Shown here: one piece after another, positions 35,504 to 46,919 of the stretch
Position numbering within the stretch: position 1 is the stretch's first letter
Layout of the letters: each line of letters begins with the position of its first letter
Source: Micrasema longulum
Lineage: Eukaryota > Arthropoda > Insecta > Trichoptera > Brachycentridae
Assembly: GCA_022494885.1 (NCBI GenBank)
Contig: JAGVSM010002783.1
Location: 1 to 64,000, forward strand
DNA length: 64,000 nucleotides
Reading direction: 5' to 3'
Notes under the pieces: generated by a model
What the model was told of the DNA's origin: nothing
Databases searched by the model: none
The model's input: the letters and a program-made list of their open reading frames with translations, nothing else
Translations under genes and position numbers: made by a program

Positions 35504-36104
35504 TTCGAAAGCGATTAGGGCTGGTCTGAAGGTTACGAAAAAGTCAATGAGATATTGTTTTAAATTGAATATTACAACCAGAATTATCTTCTTTTTTTAA
35601 AAAATAAGAATACAATCCTATAACAAAAGGTTTCAACTATAGTATTTCAATTTTTTATTTTATTTTAGTATTACCGAAGGAATCATTTTAAGTAGAAATA
35701 AATGAAAATGTCACAAAAATGTATGTAATTTAAAATGCTTGTATTTTTTTTTAAAACAAAAAATTTCAATTTGGCTGCGGTCACTTTTATGTTAAATTTA
35801 TTATCTTCAAATAATCGTTACATTTTTTTGTTTAATACTTAGTCTTAATTGAGATCCCAGATACCTAAATTTAATTTTAATTTGAAATAGCGTAATCTGC
35901 ATGTCTAAAAGTAATTATATTTTAGTTACATAAAACTTTTAAGTATATTTTTAAATAAAAATACCTTTAAAAATTATTGTTTTGATCTAATTTATTTGTT
36001 TTTATTGTTTTATTATTGCGTGATTGAAAAAAAACATTCGTTTTAAAATGGCAAAATCGTATGATTTCCTAATTTTGCGTTTGTTTTACCAGACTACAGC
36101 CTTA
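35504..36104 (-). repeat. Repeat family D, copy 2
   Basis: Inverted relative to copy 1. It runs from TTTCGAAAGCGATTAGGGCT through TTACAACCAGAATTATCTTC and AAAATGGCAAAATCGTATGA to CAGACTACAGCCTTAA. It carries about 100 bp (near 35765-35870) that copy 1 lacks. Confidence 0.82.
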
Positions 36105-36227
36105 ACTAACACTACATACTCACAATGCTTTCATTCATTCCTCGCACCCAAAAAATACAACATAACTGGAAAACCCTCACTTGCTAGAGACTAAGTTGGG
36201 TGGAGAACAGGCGGAATATGCAATGAC

Positions 36228-36384
36228 AATTTTAACAGAAATACCTTTAAAAAATATTGTTTCAATGTTTTTTTTAATTTTTTTATTATTGCGCGATTTA
36301 AAAAAAAACATTTGTTTTAAAATGGCAAAATCTTATGATTTCCTAATTTTGCGTTCGTTTTACCAGACTACAGCCTTAAGTTTT
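36228..36384 (-). repeat. Repeat family D, copy 3 (partial)
   Basis: Repeats the last 150 bp of copy 2 (AAATACCTTTAAAAAATATT ... GGCAAAATCTTATGATTTCC ... CAGACTACAGCCTTAAG) after a 120-bp spacer. The 78-residue frame here is a by-product. Confidence 0.8.
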
Positions 36385-36845
36385 TTTTACAGCTATCTAA
36401 AAAAATACATAACATAAAATAGGCAAAATGTCACATTCAAAACCAGCATTTTTTAAGAAAAATATAAAACAGAGTGAGATTTTGCTGTCGCTACGGTCTT
36501 GCCACCCCAAGTATAATTAATGCAGATGAATAGTTAGGTTGTCGATAGTGATTGAATGCCATGACACATTCAGCGGGCAGTAAAGGAATCGATAACGACT
36601 CCATATAAAGTATACGGGTAATGTATTGGACCGCTATTGCGAGCTGGTGGCGCCCACGTGGGAACCACAACCATCGTGTAGTCCCATTCCTAGTCTAGTA
36701 TTAACTCAACGCTAACTGAATAAAACAGAACGACTAATCCATCGGTTCATTTCAACGGAAGGTTTAACAACAGCTACGAAGAGCTGGGAGGGTGCGACCG
36801 TAATATTCAAGTGGGCGTGTATCATCATCATCATATCAGCTAAAT
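36385..36845. other. No gene recognised; GC-balanced 36480-36800
   Basis: 36480-36800 is more GC-rich than average with no open frame over about 50 codons and no repeat partner. An ATCATCATCATC run at 36821-36833 directly precedes MITE A copy 5 and may be the reverse tail of a SINE A-like element. Confidence 0.4.
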
Positions 36846-37221
36846 AAGGAAGTTCAGCCATGCGGGAAATTGGAAGTAAAAATGGTTTTCTTACGCGCGG
36901 GAAAAATTAGAGCATTAAATTGTACGCCGAAGATTCTTGAAAATACATGAAAAAATATTTTAACATAAACGAAATAGTTAACACGGATGAAACAACGATA
37001 AGAGAGTTGTGAAAGATTTTCATTTTACGCTGCGTCGACGGACCAATCGGCAGAACTGACCGAGAAGAAGCGGAAGAAAACTTGAGACGTACTACATGCG
37101 GAGTAATTTCAGAAATACAAAACTTTAAAAAATCATAGCCCTGATAATACGACACATATATTTTTTAATTGGCTTAGTTTAATGGTCTATAAACAAATAA
37201 ATTAAAAAACCAACTTCCTCG
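36846..37221 (+). mobile_element. MITE A, copy 5
   Basis: TAAGGAAGTTCAGCCATGCG GGAAATTGG at the left, TTCTTACGCGCGGGAAAAAT, AAGCGGAAGAAAAC, and CAACTTCCTCG at the right. Same orientation as copy 1; ends slightly mutated. The 82-residue minus frame inside it is not a gene. Confidence 0.83.
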
Positions 37222-37300
37222 TCGAATAAAAGTATTTTTTGTTTATTTTCACTAAAAAAAGGCGAGATACAACAGTCTCAATAGCCATCTATCTGACTAC

Positions 37301-37540
37301 CGAATAGTCAGATGGCAGAAGGGACCATCCGTATTTTTTCTGTTTTTTTAGTTTTCAAAAGTTTTAATTAATATTTCAGTAAATACACATAGAAAAAAAA
37401 ACATCATTTAGAATGGTCATTTATTATTAAAAAGTAACACAAAATATCTTAGTCTCTAGATCTTGAAATTGGAATCTTATTTCAGAGCTCCTAGACATTT
37501 TTGAAAATTACAGATGGTCCCTTCTGCCACCTGACTACCG
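37301..37540. mobile_element. Inverted-repeat MITE (about 240 bp)
   Basis: Terminal inverted repeats of about 37 bp: left TAGTCAGATGGCAGAAGGGA CCATC (37306-37330), right GATGGTCCCTTCTGCCACCT GACTA (37513-37537). A CATCTATCTGACTAC sequence just outside the left end makes a second small palindrome. No coding capacity and no second copy in the window. Confidence 0.8.
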
Positions 37541-39535
37541 ATTTAATTTCCTTCAAGACTTTTTTTTTAAATAACCCGTGTGTGACGTCATATTGAAACT
37601 CTTCAGAAAGTCGTGTTATATCAGAAATGTATCTGCATAGCAGATTTTAATTGAATTATTATTTAATTTTAAGCATCACGACAGACCAGATATTACACTT
37701 TTTTTTTTTTTTTAATTTTTTATCTCATAAGCATTCTTTTAAACATTTTTTTTAATTCCTGCCAAACTGCGAAAGCAGTTTTTTTGCAGGGATTTCTCTC
37801 TTTAAACATTTTGGTAACACAATATAATAATGTTTACATAAAATATAAAAAAAACTTAAATATATCAATAAAATAAACTTGAGAATAGGCCAAGGCTTTA
37901 AAATACTAGGAAATTATTGTAATTTTACATTATGAAACCGAAGAAAAGATCACCGCCAATTATTACTTCATTCTATTTTATATAACAAAATTAACAATTA
38001 TTTTAATAAATAAAAAAGTATCCAAATTTTTATTAAATACATTTTTTCAGACAATAATAATAAAAAGAGGTAATGTAAAGAAAAAAATCAATAGTATAAA
38101 AAGTAAATTGACATTAATCCCAGATGAATAAAAACCAGTGTATTGCTGACATCTATGTATACAGAGACTAAGTAATATGTTTAATAAATATGATAGATGG
38201 CGCTAATTTGTATTATGAATGTGTCAATAATATTATTATTTACTTTAAAAAGATAATTATAACTGAGCAATAAAATAATAATTAGGTTGTGAATACTAAA
38301 AAAATCATTAAAAAAAAACAAAGCAACTGTCTGACTAAAAATTCTGCAAAAATGTTTTGTTTATAAACTCATTGATCCAGTGAAGCCATTATTTCACATG
38401 TCAAATTATATTTACATGTAAATTATGTAAATAAAATTAAAAAATACATATGTATTCCTAAGGTGCATGTCTTTAAATTGTTTTTAACATAAAATTCCGT
38501 AGTATGTTATATTTAATAATTCAACAAATCTAGAGATGTTTTAATCAATTAGGAGTAAGCATTTCTTTACTAGTTCCTTTTGTGAAAATTATCAACAAAT
38601 AAATGCTGTGAATATCAGCAATGGTAAACATTCTCGCCAATCTTCACTGAAACATGGTAAATTAAAGTTTTATTAACAATCATATTAACATTTAACCAAT
38701 ATAAACTTTATTTTTGAAGATGGAATTTAAAAGAAAAGGAGCATTAAACATCGATAAAGATTTATATTACTTAATTTTAAAAGTTCATTTCTCAGGAATA
38801 AAAATGAATTAAATTTATTAAGAATTCTCGGTGAAACTGATTACAATAGTAAATCATCACACCCTTCCTTAATATTCATCATAGCTTATATGAAAAACCT
38901 TTAAAATAATTTTACAGTCAGGATAGTTCTAAAAAGCAATGCGGCACCAATTCATTTTGACCCTAATCCACATAAAGTAATTGTATTAAAATGTTGATCA
39001 CTATTTTTAGGTATTTTGTGTTTAATTACCTCAAGTAAAGTGTGTGTGGAATAGAACCAGAACCCTAGACGTGTATTTTCGGAAAATTTACCCTAATCTT
39101 GACCTTGCAATAAATTTAACTTAGCTCTTTAGGTATGGCAGGCAAGCGAGCCAACCACTACACTTCAAGGCGAACTTATCTCCATTCAATTGCCTTTTTA
39201 GGATGTTTACCTGAAGTAGAATATGATATAAAAAAAAACACCACATCACTTCATAAGCCACACTACTTATCCACAAAAATGGAGATACCATTACAAATAG
39301 TCACGTGTTATACATATTCTTGTCACATTTTGCTGTCCTGTTAAGTTACAAAAAAAAAATGTATTATATATTGTGATGTGTACGTAATTGGTGCTGTGTT
39401 AGGTTTATGTTTTTTTTGTAATGATATCATCGTATTATACCAACATTGAGCACTGTCGGCACAACAAAAAACATAAATAAATAATATAAATGAGGTTCGA
39501 CATGTTAGTAGGGTCGCAGTGAGTCACATCTTGCT
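37541..39535. other. About 2 kb, no gene; part looks like a minus-strand LINE 3' UTR
   Basis: 37560-37605 (ACCCGTGTGTGACGTCATAT) resembles part of MITE A. A T17 run at about 37699-37714, followed by AT-rich sequence and the hairpin AAACTGCGAAAGCAGTTT, fits the poly(A) end and 3' UTR of a minus-strand LINE, though no coding remnant is visible. The rest is featureless. Confidence 0.4.
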
Positions 39536-39707
39536 CGAGGGTGTGATTCTATAAAATGCTGCAACGCTCAGTTGCATTTCACCGGCAACACTACTGACTA
39601 GTCCAACTCGTTAGCGTCCACGTCGCGAACTCTGGGCAATGGGATCACACTCATAGCAGTGTAATCACAGCAGATAACAAAATGATGAAAATCAAGTTTT
39701 TGGTGCC

Positions 39708-39933
39708 TCAAAACCAAAACCAACCTAAGGGAAGGTAATCCCGACAGAAAAATCTACCAGAGAAGACAACGGCAAACCACTCTGGTCATCTTTTCCCAGG
39801 AATAACTATGGCAAGTACATCCAATAAGCAGTTGTCCTGGCTGGGGAATATACGAGTAGCGCAGGACCAAGATGCTTTCACTGAAGTGATCGCCGACGCC
39901 AGGGTCTGACAAGGCACCGCAAGAGGAAGAAGC
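39708..39933. mobile_element. SINE-like repeat B, copy 1
   Basis: Shares about 220 bp with 58607-58818: AAGGGAAGGTAATCCCGACA, CCACTCTGGTCATCTTTTCC CAGGAAT, AATAAGCAGTTGTCCTGGC, GTAGCGCAGGACC, GATGCTTTCACTGAAGTGAT CGCC, TCTGACAAGGCACC. The tail is GAGGAAGAAG. GC content is much higher than the surroundings. No tRNA boxes are obvious, so its ancestor is unclear. 39540-39707 to its left may be part of a longer version. Confidence 0.78.
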
Positions 39934-40249
39934 TATTAAATGGAAAACACTCGCCCAGGACTCTGGTTCTATATCGAGTAGAAGCATACATATTGATATG
40001 CATCTTCTGCCGATATGGTACCAAAATTTATAGTTTACTACACTTTAGTGTAAATTTTAAAAGGAGTAATTAAAATAATTTTTTTTTTTTTTTTAAACAG
40101 AAATCAACTCTAAGAAGTCGATAATTCAAATTAATATTTACAAGAATTTTATTTAGGAAACGCAGCATCCTTAAATTATGAGGAGAAAGGTTATTTGTGT
40201 GCAAGTCTGTTTGAACGAAACCTGCTGTTAAATATTATCTTCCAGATGA

Positions 40250-40756
40250 AGATGGATTCTCTCTTATCTGAGAGAGCTCATCCAACCTCTTTCACAACAC
40301 GGACTATCTCTTCGTTCTAGTAACGAGAGAACTCTTTTAATACCCTGTCATCGCTCTAATTTTTTTGCCTCCTCTTTCACAGTAGTAGCCGCTCGATTGT
40401 GGAATAATCTACCCACTAATGTTAGAGACGCCCCTTCTTTATTTACATTTAAGTCAAGATTGAAATGTCACTATCTAAAATATTTAAATTGTTCCTTTAT
40501 CCTTCTTCTTTCCTTCCCATCCCCTCTCCTCTCTTCATAGTAAAGTGTTATTTTATTTTTTTTCATATATTTATTTTTGTTAATCTTTGCTTTTAATTTT
40601 TGTATAAAATTGTAAGATTCAATATGTCCATATATTTATAATTTTCTCAAACTGAACGGTTTGGGTAGGTAGGAAGAAATTGCCTTAAGGCAATACGCCC
40701 TTATATGTATATTTATTGTATATGTATATAAAGTGTCAATAAATAAATAAATAAAA
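40250..40756 (+). mobile_element. LINE C-terminus and 3' UTR, copy 2
   Basis: Reads RRTLLIPCHRSNFFASSF then TVVAARLWNNLPTNVRDAPS and LFTFKSRLKCHYLKYLN: the same element as 31.4-31.7 kb, on the opposite strand and better preserved. The 3' UTR carries AAACTGAACGGTTTGGGTAG and GGCAATACGCCCTTATATG and ends with AAATAAATAAATAAA at 40740-40756. Confidence 0.9.
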
Positions 40757-41778
40757 TTCTCATTTGAAAATTGAGGTTTCTTTACACAAACCAAAAAAAT
40801 AATGTACAACCTTAATGCGTCAGTAAATAAGAGAATATGCTTCTCTCACTATATTAGGAGATCTCGATATCTCTCAACCCTATTAGAGAAATGGTGCTCA
40901 AAGAAGACAAGGGTTCATCTCCCTCGGACTCTCTAACCACTAAGCGAGTATGGCCACACCGTGGAAGTCTCAAATAATTTGGGGAGTATTGACATACATT
41001 GCACGGCGTCGCAGTCAAAAATCTTCTATTGATTTTAATTATAAAGAGGGCATGGCAATGCCATCTATGGATAATTTGTGTAAATATTTCAAACAAAAAT
41101 GTAGATTTATTTTATATTCAACAAAACTAAAGTGATTTCAAAATAAGTGCTAGTGACTCATCAGTTGAGTTAGTTGAAAACCATTTTTTGACATTTGCGA
41201 GCGCCTCAGAGTGATAATTCTCTAGACAAGCCCTTACGCTCTACTGCATAGAACAAAAGCTTTTCAAATTTGTGCTTTGGTTTTTAGTTTAACAACAAAC
41301 ATGTAATGGACGGTTTCAGTTTGGGCTCACAATTCTCAATCTAAGTACCTACGGCTCGTTGTATTACTGTAATCTGTAGGTAACTTCGTGGTCAGTAATC
41401 ATAGAATGGTTTTTCTCCATATGGGCTACTCTATTAGGTTATCATTCTATGTTGAGCGCAAACAGCAAGTTTCAACGATTTTATTCTAAAAAATTATGAA
41501 TAATTTTGTGGGTATTTGGCATTAGTTATATTTTATTGTGACAAATTATTTGGATTGATTTTATAGTTGGTTTTGTGTAAAGCGTTTCTTAATTTCATGT
41601 TCAAAACGTTTTGAAACAAAGCATTTTTATATTAATTATATAATGAATAATCAAAGAGTAAGTGCATCAAATACAGATTTTAAAACACAGCTGATTCCAA
41701 AACACGGGAAACATTAAAATATCACCTATATCGAAATCGAATGCATTTCTAATTTTAAGAATCAAAATGTTTCTTTAC
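40757..41778. other. Probable intron after the RS-protein exon; nothing recognised
   Basis: On the minus strand this follows the donor at 41778. Frames of 80 (-) and 61 (+) residues near 40.9-41.1 kb overlap and show no domain. Confidence 0.4.
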
Positions 41779-41918
41779 CTGTGTGATCGAGATCTCTTGC
41801 GGTACGATGATTCCGAAGGAGACTCCTCTGGTCGCCTCCTCTTGGTCTCATAGGAGTGTGAACGCGACCTTGAGCGGGATCGAGACACAGAATGGTGTCG
41901 TTTACGTGCTCGCGGCAT
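41779..41918 (-). CDS. Arginine/serine-rich (RS-domain) protein, probable first coding exon
   Basis: On the minus strand a 140-nt exon begins exactly at an ATG (41918-41916), directly preceded by an acceptor (TTTCCTGTGAATTTCAG), and ends at a consensus donor (CACAG|GTAAAG). It encodes 46 residues plus two bases. It starts MPRARKRHHS, continues with four SR dipeptides (SRSRSRSRS, about residues 12-20), a KRRRPEESPSES stretch (about 26-37) and RKRSRSH at the end. This SR/RS-dipeptide, KRRR and acidic-serine pattern is typical of N-termini of splicing regulators, LAMMER/CLK kinases (Drosophila Doa) and other SR-related nuclear proteins. Which one cannot be decided from 46 residues; a Doa/CLK-type kinase is only a candidate. 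GC content and codon use are clearly richer than the surroundings. The 5' UTR exon and promoter must lie at higher coordinates and the next exon at lower coordinates; neither was identified. Overlapping frames in this interval are shadows. Confidence 0.72.
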
Positions 41919-42284
41919 CTGAAATTCACAGGAAACAAGTTATCCAACTGTTAATTTTTTTTTTCTTTTTTTTCAGTCAAGAAACAAAACTATTGACAAA
42001 ACGTATAGTGGATGAAATTTCAAAAATATAATTGTACATCTAATTTTGTTGATATATTAAAAATATTTTTTTTCTTTGTCATCGTTCTTAACATGTTCGA
42101 GGACACTTTTTTCTCATAAGATCCACTCATATGAACATATAAATAACTTTATATTTTTTGGAATATTTTACTTCCGATTGGACCGTAGTTAATGATTTGA
42201 AGTAAATCATATTTGAATAACATAGTGGGACACTTTTGTTACTGACTAGGGAAACCACCTTTCAAAAAGGTCAGGCCCGGAGAA

Positions 42285-42345
42285 TTACAAGTTGTGGTCC
42301 CGTGGCTACTATCGTGGACTCACGGATCGAACCACGACCCGGCAC
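42285..42345 (+). mobile_element. SINE C, head fragment
   Basis: TTGTGGTCCCGTGGCTACTA TCGTGGACTCACGGATCGAA: the tRNA-like head of SINE C with an internal deletion, directly before the mariner remnant. Confidence 0.65.
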
Positions 42346-42350
42346 TTACA

Positions 42351-42925
42351 TATAACGGGTGTTTTTTTTATTGTGATAGAACTTTCAATTGGTAATACTG
42401 TCTCTCGTCAAACGAACATTTTTTTTTTACATTTGTGCTCTGTACCAATACTCAGTCATGATGAAACGCCATATACTTGAACAACACTTGCAAATTGAAT
42501 AAATTTACTTTGAAAATCAGTGTTCAGTTCACCAAACATAGAGGGCTCTTAGTGAAACCATGAATTTACTGCGTGACAAGTTTGGTGTCTTCATTATTTC
42601 CAGAAATGGTCGTATGATTTGACACCATTGGATTATTTCCTATGGGGCTACATTAAGTCGGTCTATAGAAAAATAACTAAAAATTGTTGAAGCATCGGAA
42701 ACCAATACAACCACGCACCATTTTTGAAATAATGCCAGATTTATTGGAGTAAAAAATTAGGCTGACAGAATGCGCTATGCAACTGCTGATCGCAGAGGAC
42801 ATTTGCCAATTATCATTTTCCAAAATGAATGTATTTAAATCTTCCCAATAAATACAAACTCAGTCCAACAAATACTACTTATTTAATTTCAATTTAAAGA
42901 TATATAACGCTTAAAAAATCACCTG
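42351..42925 (+). mobile_element. Tc1/mariner transposase C-terminal remnant
   Basis: Broken frames give MNLLRDKFGVFIISRNG, then YDLTPLDYFLWGYIKSVYRK (which includes the DLTPLDYFLWG block of the DDE domain), PRTIFEIMPDLLE and RMRYATADRRGHLPIIIF. This is the standard C-terminal order of insect mariner-type transposases (ISRNGD...SxDLTPxDFFLWG...RxxxCRxxxGGHLPxIIF). Stops and deletions are present. GGTGTTTTTTTTATTGTGAT at the left and AAAAAATCACCTGACA at the right may be eroded terminal inverted repeats. Confidence 0.82.
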
Positions 42926-45359
42926 ACACATTTTACGTAAATATATATTACATTTTTTAAATTTTAATTTTTACAGAGCATGGCGTAAGTTGATAATAGT
43001 AAGACATGTAGAATGAAATAGGGAAGGATGATCCCGCTGGTTAAGAATTTGTTATGGGGCGACTTTGAGACCTAAGCACTCTAATACATCTTTTGAATGA
43101 TAAATTTACTGACATTTCTTTACATCATTCATATATTTTGTTTTGTTAAGATCAATGAAGTTTATTGTAGTAAGTATGAAGTGTAGTGTATGCAACATAA
43201 ACACTGATAATTCAATTTCCATACATGTAGGTTAAAAACGTATTTAAATCTAATCAAATCAAAATAGATTATAATATCCCATATTTAATGGACAGCGTCA
43301 AGGATAAATTATCATTCGTGATGAAAAATAATAAGTGTCGCTATATTATCATCTGTGACGTTAGAAGTAGAAACATCGTAATAGGCCATAGTGAGAATCA
43401 ATGAAATTCCTATAGCAAAACTAAGAATGACATAAAACTAGAATCGATTTTCCGAAACACAGTAATTTAAAGTCGTCTTGTACACACTGAAATAAGGGCA
43501 AATTCTTAACGACACCTTGTAAACAAAGCCTGTTTAATGTGAAGAAGGCGAACGAAAAAAACTCGAGAAATAAAAAAATCGCACAGCTGGTTTTATTTTT
43601 GACTTAAAATGCTTCTAAAATAAACTCTTTAATACTGTTAGCAAACCATACTCCGCCAATGAACGACAGTTGGCAGAAAAATATAATACTAAATGCAGTC
43701 TTCATCAAAGAGACGATAACGAAAAACCCACAGAGGTGAAAAAGTTAAATGCCGAAATGTCATGTGAAACGAGGATCTCCGATATTTACATGACGCCATA
43801 TTGCAAACCAGTCTGTGAACAACTCGTGTATGTCGATTATATCTGGGAACTTGAAAATAATAACACAAAACTAATGAGAAGAAATAACATTTGTACTTAC
43901 TTTTTTCACTCGCAGGTAACTCAGTTTAAACCAAATCAAATGAGCTAATTGTGAGACACAATTCCAAGTCCTGAACGCCGAACCTTGTAGAAATTCTATA
44001 CGCAATAAAGGGCCAAACATCGATCCGACTTAACGCTGATTGGTCGAAAGTTTGATAACGTAGTATGTTGTCACACAAAATATTATTATCCCGAGTATTT
44101 TATCGTACTTTTGGCACCCCATAAATTTTATTTATTTTGCCTTAAAATATTTTTATTATTTAAATTTAATGTTTGTACATAATTATTTAGTTAAATAGTA
44201 AAAGTGCTTATTTTGTTTTGTGTTCTGTCGGTAAAAGAGGAATGTGTAGGTTATTTTCAAGTAACAAATATGGCGCGCGGTATTTAAAAAAACTATGTAA
44301 CTTTTTGTTATTTTCTGTAATATTCTGCTCAGACAACACTCATATATGAAACTCAAGTTTGATAATGATTTTTTTTCTAATTAACATTCATAAAATTTTA
44401 TGTTGGTCTAATATAATTGACCTACTTAAAAAACACACGCTAACCAGAGTCGGGTAGTGTTAAAGAAATAAAAAATTGAATATTTTGTTTTGCTCAAATT
44501 AAAAGTTAATTTTGAGAAATTTTATGATGATGTCCAAGTCTTGTTTCATAGAACATCAATGTGGTTTTACAGGCTGTCAATTGACTGCTTTACCATACAT
44601 GTATATATGTGTGTAATTGTGACTTCGTCGAAACATTGATAGAAAATTGTCATAGGTATTATTTTTTTCTGCTTTAAACAAATCATTTTTTAGTAATTTG
44701 CTAAGACCTGAAAATATTTAATACATTAGTACACAATATTTGCACACACAATTAACCAATATGAGAATTTTTAAGTTTAAAACTCTATTTGACCGTTTTT
44801 TAATTGTTTATCTACTTTAAAATTGTAGAATGTCACTGCAACCATAATAAATAAAATAAGTTACGAATTTTGTTTTAAAGCTGAACAAATAAACTTGATT
44901 ACTTGTGTTAATTTTGTTTTTATTCACCTATATTATTGAACTAAATAAAACGTAGGCATTCTTGGAAAATCAAATATGACAAATGTAAACAAAGCAATTA
45001 GTAGGTCACATAAACAAAAATATATATTTGTAGGTAGGACGTATAAATTTGTCTCGAGTGAAGTTGGTCATGTCGATTTCATGTCAGTTTGACAAAAGGG
45101 TGTCACCTAGCGGAAATTGTACGAACTACGCATTAAAGTGTGTATTTAGGTACTATTTAAAAACAATCTGCATTTATGAATCTCAATATTGTATCTCAAT
45201 ATTTTTATCATTATAATTATGACGATCTCTTTTATGTGTGCATTATTTTTGTGTACGTATTGTTATCCATTGTCTTTTTAGGTTTTGTCGTTCCTATGTT
45301 ATTTCATCGCAATTTGTAGCAAAATGTAACAGAAAAGCCTTGGTATTTCAAAGTAATTC
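42926..45359. other. About 2.4 kb without a recognisable gene
   Basis: A 92-residue frame at 43670-43948 (+) contains several Cys and charged residues but no domain I recognise and no clear splice sites. 43960-44050 is GC-balanced with an ACGCTGATTGGTCG stretch (a CCAAT-box-like sequence read on the minus strand), a possible but unproven promoter for the RS-protein gene. Confidence 0.35.
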
Positions 45360-45835
45360 TGAACAAGTTTGAGACATCCTCAATAGTTTGAGGCACTGCT
45401 GCAACAATTCTCACCTGTTCAAAATCCATGTCCGGGACTCTGCCATTTGCAAATGTCAGCTTGATGAGGAAGATTTAAATCATGTTTTTTTATGCCCCAT
45501 TAATGATTGTTATCCTGATTTCCTATCTGACCTCTCTGATATTAATATCCCATTTCTTATTCATATTCTAACTCCCCTGTCCCCACCCAATAAACATTTA
45601 TTCAAAATTCTATGTAAATATCTAGTTAGAAATGGTGTTAAGATGTAAATATGTTATATAATAATATTAAATGTAAAGTTCTCAAAATCTTAAATACTAA
45701 CTTGTAGTATATTATTAACGCATGTGTAAATATGTAAATAAACGAAAAAACAAAAAACTCGACACTGGCCAGAACACCCGAGTTAGGGGGTGAAAAGACC
45801 ATAAAAAAACAAAGAAGAAGAAGAATCGTAATTTG
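45360..45835 (+). mobile_element. LINE C-terminal zinc-knuckle fragment and 3' end
   Basis: The frame 45388-45648 reads HCCNNSHLFKIHVRDSAICK CQLDEEDLNHVFLCPI. This is the C-x-C...DEEx-x-HxxxxCP motif that follows the RNase H domain in I/Jockey/R1-type LINEs. The rest (FLSDLSDINIPFLIHILT) fits the same C-terminus. A 3' UTR follows and ends GAAGAAGAAGAA at about 45828. Upstream coding sequence is missing. Confidence 0.82.
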
Positions 45836-45844
45836 TAAATATAA

Positions 45845-46100
45845 ACAGCAAGGTATCGATAGTCCGAACCCCAGCTAATCTGAACGCCTCTATAATCCGA
45901 ACGACCCTCTTACCTTGAAGCCTCTGTGGCTGTGAAGCCTCTGTGGCCCTTGTTATTTGAATTAGATGACATTTCCGGCCAAGATGCGAAAGATTTTGAC
46001 CCCGAAGATGACTTACCATTAAACCTTTTTCGAATCAGAGGCTTTTCAGAAGTAGAAATTAACAATTTATTGCTAAAGATGATATTTGTTATCTGGGCCT
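45845..46100 (+). mobile_element. pogo/Tigger-type remnant (tentative)
   Basis: AAGGTATCGATAGTCCGAAC CCCAGCTAATCTGAACGCCT resembles the AATCCGGAC-type terminus of pogo elements, followed by ATAATCCGAACGACCC. A short frame downstream, FELDDISGQDAKDFDPEDDL PLNLF, has the acidic composition of pogo transposase C-termini. Decayed; no right end found. Confidence 0.5.
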
Positions 46101-46717
46101 GTTAAGTAAATAACAGCATTTATCGATACTATTCCTAGCCGATTACCTTTCTTTCCCATCCTTCCTTTGACCCATCATTATGGTACCTACCTAACATCAA
46201 GATAGAAGAAATTCAAAATTAGAAGATTCGGATTTAGAACATAAACAAAACAACATTTTTGACTTCACATAAAATTGCACAATAAGTGCTTGGATTCGTC
46301 ATATTCAAGGTAGGTATCCATTCTGTGTTCCTATCCTTTCTTCAAATATTTCCCTATCACAAAACTGAATGAAATTAGTTTATTATTTACAGTCCGCCTT
46401 TTCGTTAACAGGGCCCTTTAACTGTTGTTATTTGTTAATCAACTCCCTAGGGGGCGAAATTCAGTCTTTTGTCTACAAACATTTGGACAAACTCAAAATA
46501 TTGTAAGAAAACATACTTTCAAGGAAACACTATAATATATAACTACATGTATTAAATTTTTATAAAATTGAATTTAATTGTAAATTTTTTGCTCAATAAA
46601 TAACTGTAAACTAAACATTCGAATTGTTTTTTTCCTAAATAAATAAAAAATATTTAATTACAATCTGTAAGACGACCTTAATATATATTTTTTTAATAAT
46701 GGAGAATTACTTCCGTG
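46101..46717. other. No feature recognised
   Basis: AT-rich sequence between the pogo remnant and the tRNA-like sequence. Confidence 0.4.
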
Positions 46718-46800
46718 GCTGGAATCGAACCCTTGACTCCAATAATAGAACGCAAACGCTGTTGCTCGTTTCTTTCGAGGCCGCCTTTTAATAGAAAATG
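46718..46800 (-). repeat. tRNA-like SINE head, degenerate
   Basis: The minus strand carries GGCGGCCTCGAAAGAAACGA and a good B box GGGTTCGATTCCAGCC. The A box is poor. No body shared with other SINEs in the window was found. Confidence 0.5.
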
Positions 46801-46919
46801 GCGGCTAGCAAATATAATACAAATAAACGTAGTATTTTTGTCATCTCGGTGCCACTAGACATGACGTTATGTTTACTTTCTAAATCAGAGCGTCTCAAAC
46901 TTTTATTATCTAAAAACTA

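Noticed and set aside
43670..43948. 92-residue Cys-containing frame as a small secreted protein
   Set aside because: No signal peptide, no conserved Cys spacing and no supporting splice or promoter signal.
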